Assembly (NCBI RefSeq): GCF_016598475.1
Contig: NZ_JAEMUX010000003.1
Coordinates: 62,001 to 126,000, forward strand
Length of the DNA stretch: 64,000 nucleotides
Source: Streptomyces adelaidensis
Lineage (GTDB): Bacteria; Actinomycetota; Actinomycetes; Streptomycetales; Streptomycetaceae
Reading direction: 5' to 3'
Of the stretch, positions 26,454-34,773 are shown piece after piece. The stretch's first letter is position 1, and every line of letters starts with the position of its first letter. Position numbers and translations under genes: made by a program. Below the pieces are notes generated by a model. It was not told the origin of the DNA. It saw nothing but the letters and a program-made list of their open reading frames with translations, and made no database searches.

Positions 26454-27623
26454 TCACACCGCTTCGAGCACCATCGCGTTCGCCAGCCCACCCGCCTCGC
26501 ACATCGTCTGCAACCCGTACCGCGCGCCCCGCGCACGCATCGCATGCACCAGCGTCGTCGTCAGCCGGGTCCCACTCGCGCCGAGCGGGTGCCCAAGAGC
26601 GATCGCACCGCCGTGGACGTTGACCTTGGCCAGGTCCGCCCCCGTCTCCTGCTGCCAGGCGAGCACCACGCTGGAGAACGCCTCGTTGACCTCGAACAGG
26701 TCGATGTCGTCGAGGGCCAGCCCCGCCCGGCGAAGCACCTTCTCCGTGGCCGGGACGACACCCGTGAGCATCAGCATCGGATCGGACCCGGTGACGGCGA
26801 AGCTGTGCAGCCGGGCGAGCGGGCGCAGCCCGAGCCGTGCCGCCGTCTCGCCGGAGGCGATGAGCACGGCCGAGGCGCCGTCGTTGACCGGGCTCGCGTT
26901 GCCCGCGGTGACGTTCCACTCGATCTGCGGGAAGCGCTCGGCGAAGCCGGGGTCGTGGTAGGCGGGCCTGAGCCCGGCGAGGATCTCGGGACTGCTGCCG
27001 GGGCGTACGCACTCGTCGCGGGTCACGCCCTCCAGGGGTGCGACCTCGGCGTCGAAGAGGCCGCTCTCCCAGGCCGCGGCGGCCTTCCGGTGGGAGGACA
27101 CGGCGAAGGCGTCCATCCGCTCGCGCGAGAGCGACCACTTGGCGGCGATCAGCTCGGCGCTGATGCCCTGCGGGACGAGCCCCTCGGGGAAGCGCGCGGC
27201 GACTCCGGGGCCGAAGGGGTCCTTGCCCGCCGGCACGTTGGACCACATCGGCACCCGGCTCATCGACTCCACACCACAGGCGACGACCAGGTCGTACGCC
27301 CCCGCCATGACGCCCTGGGCGGCGAAGTGCACGGCCTGCTGTGAGGAGCCGCACTGCCGGTCGACCGTGGTCGCGGGCACCGTGTCCGGGAAGCCCGCCG
27401 AGAGGACGGCGTTGCGGGTGGTGTTCATGGCCTGCTCGCCGACCTGGTCGACGGCGCCGCCGATGACGTCGTCGACGAGCGCCGGGTCGATGCCCGTGCG
27501 GTCGACGAGGGTGCGCAGGGTGTGGGCGAGAAGTTCCACGGGGTGGACGTGGGCGAGGGCGCCGTTCGGTTTGCCCTTGCCGATCGGGGTGCGTACGGCT
27601 TCGACGACGACTGCGTCACGCAT
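26454..27623 (-). CDS. Thiolase family acetyl-CoA acetyltransferase
   Basis: The 389-residue thiolase has the acyl-enzyme C91 (DRQCGSSQ), the histidine in GGAIALGHPLGASG and the second cysteine in TMCEAGGLANA. It either condenses two acetyl-CoA or cleaves 3-ketoacyl-CoA. It is divergent from an HxlR regulator, with direct repeats in the 91-bp gap that suggest direct control. ATG 27623 gives the standard N-terminus MRDAVVVEAVRTPIGK. Confidence 0.95.
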   Translation of the reverse strand: MRDAVVVEAVRTPIGKGKPNGALAHVHPVELLAHTLRTLVDRTGIDPALVDDVIGGAVDQVGEQAMNTTRNAVLSAGFPDTVPATTVDRQCGSSQQAVHFAAQGVMAGAYDLVVACGVESMSRVPMWSNVPAGKDPFGPGVAARFPEGLVPQGISAELIAAKWSLSRERMDAFAVSSHRKAAAAWESGLFDAEVAPLEGVTRDECVRPGSSPEILAGLRPAYHDPGFAERFPQIEWNVTAGNASPVNDGASAVLIASGETAARLGLRPLARLHSFAVTGSDPMLMLTGVVPATEKVLRRAGLALDDIDLFEVNEAFSSVVLAWQQETGADLAKVNVHGGAIALGHPLGASGTRLTTTLVHAMRARGARYGLQTMCEAGGLANAMVLEAV

Positions 27624-27644
27624 GGCGGGCCTCCACGACTACCA

Positions 27645-27697
27645 GCGAGTAGGAAATCCAAACTCACCATAGCTCCGCGAGTTGGAAAAACAAACCC
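27645..27697. promoter_or_regulatory. Direct-repeat operator and leaderless promoter of the HxlR gene
   Basis: Two similar 21-bp blocks start with GCGAGT at 27645 and 27677, 32 bp apart (three helical turns). The second overlaps a possible -35 (TTGGAA, 27682); a -10 TAGACT lies at 27703, only 7 nt before the ATG, so the HxlR message would be leaderless. The blocks fit sites for the HxlR protein. Confidence 0.5.
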
Positions 27698-27714
27698 TCC
27701 CCTAGACTGGGCCC

Positions 27715-28185
27715 ATGCCCGCCTCCGGAGATCCGCGCCCCTGTTCCATCGCCGACACCCTGGCGGTCGTCGGCGAGAAGTACTCCCTGCTGGTCCTGCG
27801 CGAGGTCTGCCTCGGCAACGGGCGCTTCGACCAGCTGGTCCGCAACATCGGGGCCCCACGTGACGTGCTGGCCACCCGCCTGCGGCGCCTGGTGGACGCG
27901 GACGTCCTGCAGAAACACGTCTACAGCGAGCGGCCGCGGCGCTTCGAGTACCGGCCCACGCAGGCGGGCCTCGAACTGGAGCCGGTCCTGATGACGCTCA
28001 TGGCGTGGGGCGACCTCCATCTCCGGAAAGACGACGATCGCCCCATGGTGATCGAGCACATCTGCGGCAACGAACTGGTCCCGACGGTCACCTGCACGGC
28101 CTGCGGCGGCGAGGTCCGCCACGAGAACCTGATGGCGCACCCACAGGCACCCGGCTGGTCGGTGACGGGCCCCACGGCTCCGTGA
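27715..28185 (+). CDS. HxlR family winged-helix regulator
   Basis: The 156-residue protein shows the HxlR core about 8-100: CSIADTLAVVGEKYSLLVLREV, RFDQLVRNIGAPRDVLATRLRRL and YRPTQAGLELEPVL as landmarks of the winged helix. A C-terminal extension has a CxxC (TCTACGGEVRHEN), a possible metal or redox site absent from short HxlR proteins. It is divergent from the thiolase and is probably its regulator. Confidence 0.92.
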   Translation: MPASGDPRPCSIADTLAVVGEKYSLLVLREVCLGNGRFDQLVRNIGAPRDVLATRLRRLVDADVLQKHVYSERPRRFEYRPTQAGLELEPVLMTLMAWGDLHLRKDDDRPMVIEHICGNELVPTVTCTACGGEVRHENLMAHPQAPGWSVTGPTAP

Positions 28186-28220
28186 GGCAAGCCCGCAGCC
28201 GCCCCACCACAGTTCCCGCC

Positions 28221-28235
28221 GGCGCCCAAGGCGCC
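28221..28235. terminator. Short hairpin between HxlR and cupin genes
   Basis: GGCGCC pairs with GGCGCC around a 3-nt loop between two convergent genes. It is a plausible terminator but weak. Confidence 0.4.
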
Positions 28236-28250
28236 CGCGTTCGCCCCAGC

Positions 28251-28964
28251 TCAGTCCCCCTTGTAGACGTCGAGCCGCCCGCACATCCCGAACTTGCCGT
28301 ACGCCGAAGGCTGTTCCGCCCTGACGACCGCGCCGGCGAGGTGGGACAGATCCCCCTCCTCCAGCCGGTCCAGCTGCTCCCCGGTCGCCGCGGCGGCGCT
28401 CCGCGCACCCCGCTCCCAGCGGGCCCGCCACTGCGCCAGCCGGGGCCGTACCAGCGCGGCGGCGGCCCGGTGGAACGCGGCGAGCGGCTCTGGGCCGGAC
28501 GCGTCGCGCAGCGCCCGGTAGCCCTCCAGGGCGAGGTCGCGCCGGGCGCGGGCGACCCGCTCCTGCTCCTCCTCCGGCGCGTCCAGCGGGATGCGGGTGG
28601 CGGAGGCGTAGGTCTCCGGGTCGGTCAGGTGGTGCGGGGGCAGCGTGAGGACGGCGTCGCCCGCCTCCGGCAGTCCGCTGTTCTGCATGAGCACGGTGAT
28701 GCGCAGGTCGTCCTCGTTGACCAGCCGGTGGATGGTGCCGGGCGTGAACCATGCGACCGTCCCGGGCGACAGCGGGGTGACCTCGTGCCCGGAGGCCGTC
28801 AGCGTCTGGACCGCGCCGCGCCCGCCGGTGACGACGTACGCCTCCGAACAGGTCAGATGCATATGAGGGGTTCCGCCGCAGACGCCGTCGGTCGCGGGCC
28901 AGTCGTAGACGGACAGGTGCGAGACGGCGACCCCGCCCGGCAGTCCCTCGTACGCGCTCACCAC
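28251..28964 (-). CDS. Cupin domain protein
   Basis: The 237-residue protein has a cupin barrel in its first 110 residues with HMHLTCSEAYVVTGGRG as motif 1 and FTPGTIHRLVNED as motif 2, and a helical C-terminal part of unknown type with repeated R-A-R-W segments. Its start overlaps the end of the PmoA-like gene by 7 bp. In this operon it may be an isomerase or epimerase acting on a sugar derivative, but no substrate can be read. Confidence 0.85.
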   Translation of the reverse strand: MVSAYEGLPGGVAVSHLSVYDWPATDGVCGGTPHMHLTCSEAYVVTGGRGAVQTLTASGHEVTPLSPGTVAWFTPGTIHRLVNEDDLRITVLMQNSGLPEAGDAVLTLPPHHLTDPETYASATRIPLDAPEEEQERVARARRDLALEGYRALRDASGPEPLAAFHRAAAALVRPRLAQWRARWERGARSAAAATGEQLDRLEEGDLSHLAGAVVRAEQPSAYGKFGMCGRLDVYKGD

Positions 28965-29893
28965 GGGTGCGCCTCCAGGTACTTGCCGATCTCCTCGCGC
29001 TCCCAGGCGCCGTCCGCCACGACGACCCGGTAGCGGCGGGTGAGCGTGTCTCCGGGAGCCAGCTCCAGCTCCTCGAAGAACGCCCAGGAGGGCGCGACGG
29101 CGGCGAACGGCTCGTTGCGGACGAACCAGTGGGCGGGATGGGCGCCCCCGGCCCCCGTGTGGTCGTTCTCCGGCGCGTGCGCGAAGACGAGCGTGGCATG
29201 CCCGTCGGTGCCGTCGTGCTCAGCCGAGTACGCGAGCCAGGGCGCCTGCCCGCCCATCAGCTCCGGGCCCTCGGCGTCGGGCCCGATGATCCGCCCGTCC
29301 CGGAAGGCGCGCGGGCCGCGCCAGAACAGGCCCGTGTAGCCGGCCATCTCACGCCCCGCGGTGGTGGGGCTGCCGAACAGCAGCGGCTCGTCCCGGCGGT
29401 TGGTGATCGCGCTCGTCCAGGTCAGCGCCCAGGACCCCGACTCCGTGTCGACGTCGTGGATCTCGATCCGGCGCTCCTCGTCGGCCCACAACTCCCCGGT
29501 GTACGGGTGCCAGGTCAGCCGCTCGGCGATCACGACCCGCTCGCCGTCCGACTCGACGACGTCGAAGCCCACATGCGCCATCGAGCCGACCCGCTCGGGG
29601 ATCGGAAGATAACCCTCGCCGTGCACATACGAGTTGCCGCCCCACAGGTTCTGGCCCGACAGATGCGAGGCCGTCAGCTGGAGGCCCTTGTGCCAGCGGT
29701 GGTCGTTGGGCCGGAAGTCGGTGACGACATCCCCGGCCAGCGTCCGGATCGGGTGCAGATACGGCTTCGGGGCCTCCCAGGCCGCCTCCGTCCGGTAGAC
29801 GTAGCTCAACAGCTCGACGCCGGTGGTCGGTTCGGTGACCGTGATCCGGTCGCCGTGGGCGTGGCCGACGCGCAGCCCGTCGTGGAAGGTCAT
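28958..29893 (-). CDS. PmoA-family protein (DUF6807)
   Basis: The 311-residue protein matches the family annotated as methane oxygenase PmoA-like/DUF6807, which despite its name is a beta-sandwich found in sugar-catabolic operons. Landmarks are LSYVYRTEAAWEAPKPYLHP, RPNDHRWHKGLQLT and GMAGYTGLFWRGPR-like AGYTGLFWRGPR. It lies between and overlaps a Gfo/Idh/MocA oxidoreductase and a cupin. It probably acts with them on a glycoside or oxidised sugar. Confidence 0.85.
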   Translation of the reverse strand: MTFHDGLRVGHAHGDRITVTEPTTGVELLSYVYRTEAAWEAPKPYLHPIRTLAGDVVTDFRPNDHRWHKGLQLTASHLSGQNLWGGNSYVHGEGYLPIPERVGSMAHVGFDVVESDGERVVIAERLTWHPYTGELWADEERRIEIHDVDTESGSWALTWTSAITNRRDEPLLFGSPTTAGREMAGYTGLFWRGPRAFRDGRIIGPDAEGPELMGGQAPWLAYSAEHDGTDGHATLVFAHAPENDHTGAGGAHPAHWFVRNEPFAAVAPSWAFFEELELAPGDTLTRRYRVVVADGAWEREEIGKYLEAHPW

Positions 29894-31107
29894 GCGGGGA
29901 TCTCCTCGGTCGCGTCGGCGGACACCTGGGCGGGTTCGGGCGCCCAGCCGGGGGCGCCTCCGTGCATGGCCGTGTAATAGGGGTCGCCGGGCCCGATCTC
30001 CCCACGCCGTACGGTCGCGTCCGTGAACGCCGACTTGTACAGGGCCGCGATCAGCTCCAGGCTCGTACGCCCGTCGGCGCCGCTGCTGCGCGGCTGTTCA
30101 CCGGCGCGCATGCTCGCCACCAGCTCACGCAGCTGCGCCAGGTGCGAGCTGGGCACGTCGTCGCCGAAGTCCCGCCAAGTCGCCGCGTCCGCGTCCGGGG
30201 TGCCCGGGGCCGCAGTGATGGACCAGTTGGCGTTGGAGTGGCCGTACAGATGAGTCAGTTCGACGGTGGCGCGCTCGCAGTCGATGCGGATACGGCTGAC
30301 CTCGTCGGGGCTGAGGACGCTGTTGACGACGGTGGCCAGCGCGCCGCTCTCGAAGCGCACGAGGGCCGTCGAGACGTCCTCGGTCTCCACGTCGTGGACC
30401 AGCCGCCCGGCCATCGCCCGGACCTCGCTCCACGGGCCGAGCAGATCGAGGAGCAGATCCATCTGGTGGATGCCGTGGCCCATGGCGGGCCCGCCGCCCT
30501 CCGTCGCCCAGCGGCCGCGCCAGGGCACGGCGTAGTAGGCGGTGTCCCGGTACCAGGTCGTCTGGCAGTGCGCGACGAGCGGGCGCCCCAGCGTCCGCTC
30601 GGCGATCAGCTTGCGCACATGCCGCGAACCCGAGCCGAAGCGGTGCTGGAAGACGATCGAGGCGTACGGCCCCCCGGTCTGCGCGCCCTCCTGCGACTCG
30701 ACGGCGTCGAAGTCGGCGAGCGTCGGCACCGGCGGCTTCTCGCACCACACCCAGGCGCCGGCCCGCAGCGCGGCGATCGTCTGGTCACGGTGCAGGGTCG
30801 GCGGGGTGCAGACGCTCACCAGGTCGGGGCGCTGCTCCGCCAGCATGCGGTCCAGGTCGGTGTACCCGTTCGGGATGCCGTGCTCCGCGCAGAACTTCGC
30901 CACCGCGTCGGCGTCGATGTCGACCGCCGCGACGACCTCGGTCTCGCCCTCCTCGGCGAGCTGCGCGAGCGCGGGCAGGTGGGAGCCGCCGCCGATGGCG
31001 CCGATGCCGATGATCGCGGCGCGGACGCGGCGTCCGGCAAGGGGTGCCGGGGGCTGGTTCGGCACGCGGTCCGAAGTCGGGCTCGGGTCGTTGCTGGGTG
31101 TGGACAT
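29890..31107 (-). CDS. Gfo/Idh/MocA family oxidoreductase
   Basis: The 405-residue dehydrogenase has the Rossmann loop IIGIGAIGGGSHLPALA, the CEKPP motif (WCEKPPVPTL) with the catalytic Lys, and the C-terminal beta-sheet domain including GGGPAMGHGIHQMDLLLDL. It oxidises or reduces a sugar or inositol derivative with NAD(P). ATG 31107 gives M-S-T-P-S; the frame continues upstream without similarity. It is first of three overlapping genes and lies behind a promoter with a LacI-type operator. Confidence 0.9.
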   Translation of the reverse strand: MSTPSNDPSPTSDRVPNQPPAPLAGRRVRAAIIGIGAIGGGSHLPALAQLAEEGETEVVAAVDIDADAVAKFCAEHGIPNGYTDLDRMLAEQRPDLVSVCTPPTLHRDQTIAALRAGAWVWCEKPPVPTLADFDAVESQEGAQTGGPYASIVFQHRFGSGSRHVRKLIAERTLGRPLVAHCQTTWYRDTAYYAVPWRGRWATEGGGPAMGHGIHQMDLLLDLLGPWSEVRAMAGRLVHDVETEDVSTALVRFESGALATVVNSVLSPDEVSRIRIDCERATVELTHLYGHSNANWSITAAPGTPDADAATWRDFGDDVPSSHLAQLRELVASMRAGEQPRSSGADGRTSLELIAALYKSAFTDATVRRGEIGPGDPYYTAMHGGAPGWAPEPAQVSADATEEIPA

Positions 31108-31197
31108 GGACGTGATCAGCACTCCATCGAACGGGACGTCGGACGTCGGCCAACGCCTGGTGGCCAGGGCTCCGGCGGAACGGCGAACCCTCGCAAC

Positions 31198-31250
31198 GGC
31201 AAGCGCTTTCCCTCGCCAGCAACGTATGTGCGGACATAGAGACTGGTCAA
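31198..31250 (-). promoter_or_regulatory. Promoter with LacI-type operator for the oxidoreductase/PmoA/cupin operon
   Basis: On the minus strand, -35 TTGACC (31245-31250) and -10 TACGTT (31221-31226) are 18 bp apart. Just downstream lies the near-perfect palindrome GGAAAGCGCTTGCC (31198-31211), the AAGCGCTT core typical of LacI/GalR repressors. Its place over the start of transcription fits repression relieved by a sugar. No LacI gene is in the window. Confidence 0.6.
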
Positions 31251-31454
31251 CACCACGGATTCGGCCGTTCCACCCCTCGATACGTCCGGCCCGCGCGACC
31301 CCCCGCTCATCCCCCGTCCGGCCCTGCGAAACCCCTGTGACAGCCCTGTCCCCAAGGGGCGCTAGGCTGCGTCCAACACCTGTGATCACCCGCCCCGCGG
31401 CGCGGCACGTCTTCCGTCGGCCCTCCACGATCAGCGCTTGGACCACGTAACTTC

Positions 31455-32330
31455 ATGTCTTGGTTTGAATCACTCATCCTCGGACTCGTCCAGGGGCTGA
31501 CCGAATTCCTCCCCGTCTCCTCCAGCGCGCACCTGCGCCTGACCGCGGCTTTCTCCGGCTGGGAGGACCCGGGCGCGGCCTTCACCGCGATCACCCAGAT
31601 CGGTACCGAGGCCGCGGTGCTGATCTACTTCCGCAAGGACATCGCCAACATCATCTCGGCGTGGTCCCGCTCCCTCTTCAACAAGGAGATGCGCGGCGAC
31701 CACGACGCCCAGATGGGCTGGCTGGTGATCGTCGGCTCCATCCCTATCGGTGTCCTCGGTGTGACGCTGAAGGACCAGATCGAGGGCCCGTTCCGCGACC
31801 TGCGCATCACGGCGACGACGCTGATCGTCATGGGCATCGTCCTCGGCATCGCGGACCGTCTGGCCACGCGCGACGAGACGGGTGGCAAGCACCGCGCCAT
31901 CAAGGAGCGCAAGAGCCTGGAGCAGCTCAGCGTCAAGGACGGCCTCATCTTCGGCCTCTGCCAGGCCATGGCCCTCATCCCCGGCGTCTCCCGCTCCGGC
32001 GCCACCATCAGCGGCGGCCTCCTCATGGGCTACAAGCGCGAGTCCGCGGCCCGCTACTCCTTCCTCCTCGCCATCCCGGCCGTGATCGCCTCCGGCGGCT
32101 ACGAGCTCAAGGACGCGATGGAGGGCGGCCACGTCTCCTGGGGCCCGACGATCTTCGCCACGATCATCGCCTTCTTCGTCGGCTACGCCGTCATCGCCTG
32201 GTTCATGAAGTTCATCACCACGAAGAGCTTCATGCCGTTCGTCTGGTACCGCATCGCTCTCGGCATCGTCATCATTGTGCTGGTCAGCGTGGGTGTGCTG
32301 AGTCCTCATGCGGCCGAATCCGGCGGCTGA
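31455..32330 (+). CDS. uppP: Undecaprenyl-diphosphatase UppP (BacA)
   Basis: The 291-residue membrane protein recycles undecaprenyl pyrophosphate for cell-wall synthesis. It has GLTEFLPVSSSAHL (motif 1, with the catalytic Glu) and PGVSRSGATI (motif 2), and about eight membrane segments. From 32201 to the stop the sequence has a second, diverged copy at 46095-46224. I infer that this gene's 3' end was brought by the island and the original end is the downstream remnant, because codons here (ATT, AGT, CCT, CAT) are less host-like than in the remnant. Confidence 0.95.
   Translation: MSWFESLILGLVQGLTEFLPVSSSAHLRLTAAFSGWEDPGAAFTAITQIGTEAAVLIYFRKDIANIISAWSRSLFNKEMRGDHDAQMGWLVIVGSIPIGVLGVTLKDQIEGPFRDLRITATTLIVMGIVLGIADRLATRDETGGKHRAIKERKSLEQLSVKDGLIFGLCQAMALIPGVSRSGATISGGLLMGYKRESAARYSFLLAIPAVIASGGYELKDAMEGGHVSWGPTIFATIIAFFVGYAVIAWFMKFITTKSFMPFVWYRIALGIVIIVLVSVGVLSPHAAESGG
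32201..32257. mobile_element. Left attachment-like repeat (attL) in uppP
   Basis: 57 bp shared with 46095-46151 with one mismatch (32237/46131), including a perfect 36-bp block 32201-32236. Beyond it the two sequences diverge while still encoding the same UppP C-terminus. This is the expected picture of site-specific integration into the 3' end of a gene, with restoration of the reading frame. Confidence 0.8.
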
Positions 32331-32398
32331 ACCAGGGCCGCACAGGTAGCGCTATCTAGCATTTCCTAGCGCCTGATTGCAGCACCACGCCATGATCA

Positions 32399-32431
32399 TC
32401 TCCCACTCATCTCCCACTTGTCTCCCACCTG
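32399..32431. repeat. Three 11-bp repeats next to the left attachment site
   Basis: Three tandem units each start TCTCCCAC (32399, 32410, 32421). A further TCTCCCACT is at 46012-46020, close to the right end. Short repeats flanking an attachment core are the usual form of integrase or excisionase arm sites. Confidence 0.6.
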
Positions 32432-32495
32432 GGAGGCGGGACACACTCCCCCTAGCTAGGGCGTGTGCGTCCGCAAAGCAGGGATGACACGGAAG

Positions 32496-32521
32496 GGCCC
32501 GCACGGCAAGTCGTGCGGGCC
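32496..32521. terminator. Perfect 10-bp hairpin
   Basis: GGCCCGCACG pairs with CGTGCGGGCC around a 6-nt loop. It may end transcription from uppP or serve as the border of the degraded minus-strand gene. Confidence 0.65.
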
Positions 32522-32748
32522 GGCCCTGTGCCTTGAAGCGCGTCTTGTACGCCGCCGCGGCCCGCCGCACCGCCGCCAGCCGCTCGCCACGCGGCCAGAC
32601 GTCGTGCACGCCGTCGAACTCGGGTATCGAGCGGGCGCCGATCGCGGCGAGATCGGGATCAGTTCGCCATGCCTGCTGCACCATGAATCCCTCCTGGCGG
32701 ATCGTTCCTCCCCCAAAGGGTGCAGCCGAGTCGGGTCCGGCACTTGTC

Positions 32749-33790
32749 TCAGCGCGACAATTCTGGTCGGTCGGCGGCACGGGAATGCCCTGCAGGCCGA
32801 CGCAGCTCACGCGGACTCACGCCGAACCAGCGCCTTACGGCATGGCTGAGCGTGGACTGCTCGGTGAACCCGACAAGCACAGCAACCTGACCGAATGGCA
32901 GGTCGGTCGTGGTGATGTAGCGATGTGCTGCGTCGCGCCGTACCTCGTCGAGTACCGCTTCGAACGAGGTTCCCTGCAAGCCTGCGCTGGAGCGTCCGCG
33001 GGTGTACGGAGAGGAGGCGCGCAACGCCCGCGATCACCGGGGGAGCGGAGCTCAGGGTCCCGGCCAGGGCGCGCCGGACCTGTATGGAAACCTTACGTCC
33101 AGGGTCCGCGTAGTTGCCGGCGAGGTATTCCACGGCGATGCGCCGGGTCGCCTCGTCGGCGGTGTCGAACCGCTCGTCGAGGAGGCGCCGTTCGACCCGG
33201 AGCGCCGCCGTCGGAGAGCCGAACTTCACGTCGGCGCCGAAGAACACGGTGTAGCGGCGGACGGGAGAGAGGGGCTGGTGCGGGAACTCCGCGGACCGCA
33301 GCCCCGTCCAGCCGCCGACCAGCGCCATCCCGACCCGGTGGAAGAGCCCGAGCCCGAGCTCCATTGCCTGCGGCGAGTACTGCGACTCGTGCAGGTCCTT
33401 GCGGTAGGTGAGGGCGACGACCCCGCGGCGCCCACGAGGGTCGGCCTCGCCCCGGACACTGAGCGCCGGGCTGTGCACGAACATGTACTTCGACGTGAGG
33501 GCGAGCGCCTCGGCGATCGTCGATGACGCCTCGATCACCACCGCCAGCGGGCCGAGGATCGTCAGGTCCTGCGCCTCCGCCAGCCGCAGCCCGAGGTCCG
33601 GGCAGCCCAGCTCGGCCGCCGCCGCGTCGAGCACGAGGTCGTTGGAGGTGATGGGGATGAGGCCCTCGTCGGAGTCCAGCGCCGTCCGCGCGATGCCGAA
33701 CCGGCCGAGCAGCCGGTCCGCGTCACCACCCAGCCGCTCGACGAGCGGCACGAAGCCGCGCAGGCTGGCGGTGCGGATCATCGGGACCAT
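32749..33790 (-). pseudogene. AraC family regulator (arabinose-binding domain type), frameshifted
   Basis: The N-terminal part (33790 to about 32975) is a complete sensor domain of the OruR/ArgR-like AraC group (MIRTASLRGFVPLVERLGGD, FFGADVKFGSP) and enters the HTH at VHPRTLQRRLAG. There the frame is lost; the rest of the HTH (GTSFEAVLDEVRRD, LPFGQVAVLVGF, TLSHAVRRWFGVSP) continues in another frame to 32749. One extra or two missing bases near 32975 explain it. Without the second HTH helix set it should not bind DNA. Confidence 0.85.
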
Positions 33791-34238
33791 GGAGGGAGGC
33801 TAACGCCGCTCGTCGAAGCCAAGGCCGACCGCTCGGACGACTCCTCGGCCTCCTCAGCACAGGAAACCGCCCCCTGCCCGTGCGCCGAAACCGGCGCGGC
33901 CTGCTCCCCGGCGCCTGCGCGACGGTCCCCCGGCCGTCGGCCTCGACGCGGACACATGGGTAAGACCCGATCCGTTTCCTTACCTGGGAAGCGCCACCGA
34001 CGGGTGCGGGAACAAGGGCCTCAGCAGTCCCTGTTCTCGCTGGTCATAGCACTTTCTGCTGACGTAGTCACCAGTCGGACGGCCCGCCTCGTGAAAGCGC
34101 GAGGCGTAGGAGGTACCCCTGAATTCACCGATGGACTCTTGACCTTTAAAGTATCTTGGCTAGGGTTAACGCAGCCTCTCGGTGAACAGAGTCGGCCGAG
34201 TGCAGGAGGTCACGCCTTCGTATGCGTTTGGAGGACTG
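33791..34238. other. Upstream region of the azoxy-type operon
   Basis: This 448-bp stretch separates the AraC pseudogene from the operon. It is less GC-rich than its neighbours near 34130-34190. It holds a promoter (34139-34166), a small hairpin (34086-34105, 6-bp stem GCCTCG/CGAGGC) and no convincing gene; the open frame from 33956 lacks a ribosome site and codon bias. Confidence 0.6.
34139..34166 (+). promoter_or_regulatory. Probable promoter of the azoxy-type operon
   Basis: -35 TTGACC (34139-34144) and -10 TAGGGT (34161-34166) are 16 bp apart in a locally A/T-rich stretch, 73 bp before the first gene of the operon. Confidence 0.55.
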
Positions 34239-34718
34239 ATGAATCACCCAGCGAGAGTCGAGGAAAGCGCTCTCGTCGTGGCTACCGCAGAGTCCGTCTA
34301 CCGTGCGGTGAGCAATGTCCGACGCGTGGGCGAGTGGAGTCCGGAATGCGTGGGGGTGTGGTCCCGAAGTCAACGGTTCGAGGTGGGAACGCGGTTCATC
34401 GGATGGAATCGTAAGCGACTGTGGTTCTGGTTCACCTCATGCGTCGTCGTAAGAGCCGAGCCCGCACGGGACTTCGCCTTCAAAGTGAGTACGTTCGGCA
34501 TGCCGGTGGCACTGTGGGGCTACCGATTCGAGGCCAGGGAAACGGGCTGCCTGGTGACGGAGTACTGGGAGGACCTGCGGTCCGGTCGCAGCGCCCCGAT
34601 CGCCAAGCTCCTCGGCCTGGTCTTCACCGGCACCTCGCCGAAGCGTCGTACGGCGGCCAACCGGGAGGGCATGCGTGCCACACTCGCCAGGCTCAAGGCA
34701 GTGATGGAGCGACCATGA
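34239..34718 (+). CDS. SRPBCC superfamily protein
   Basis: The 159-residue protein has the START/polyketide-cyclase-like fold: ESALVVATAESVYRAVSNVRRVGEWSPE at the start, a beta-rich middle and a long C-terminal helix. GGAGG lies 5 nt before ATG 34239. It is the first gene of the operon that also contains a second SRPBCC gene at 41629. Such proteins bind hydrophobic small molecules; a role as cyclase, carrier or self-protection factor is possible, and none can be chosen from sequence. Confidence 0.85.
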   Translation: MNHPARVEESALVVATAESVYRAVSNVRRVGEWSPECVGVWSRSQRFEVGTRFIGWNRKRLWFWFTSCVVVRAEPARDFAFKVSTFGMPVALWGYRFEARETGCLVTEYWEDLRSGRSAPIAKLLGLVFTGTSPKRRTAANREGMRATLARLKAVMERP

Positions 34719-34773
34719 GGCCCCGTCCGTATTCGGCGAACAATGAGCAGCTTTCCTGGAGAAAAACACCAGA

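Larger units (their letters stand above)
32352..32684 (-). pseudogene. Truncated ORF at the left island edge
   Basis: ATG 32684 is preceded by an ideal ribosome site (AGGAGGGATTC). The first 54 or so residues (MVQQAWRTDPDLAAIG ... YKTRFKAQG) look protein-like; after that the frame runs through a hairpin and an 11-bp repeat array and no longer looks coded. The gene was probably cut when the island formed or inserted. It lies downstream of the AraC-type pseudogene in the same direction. I do not recognise the family. Confidence 0.5.

Noticed and set aside
32331..32460. tRNA or integrase 3' end at the island border
   Set aside because: No cloverleaf could be formed, and the minus-strand frame shows no recombinase motifs; the attachment site is the uppP end instead.
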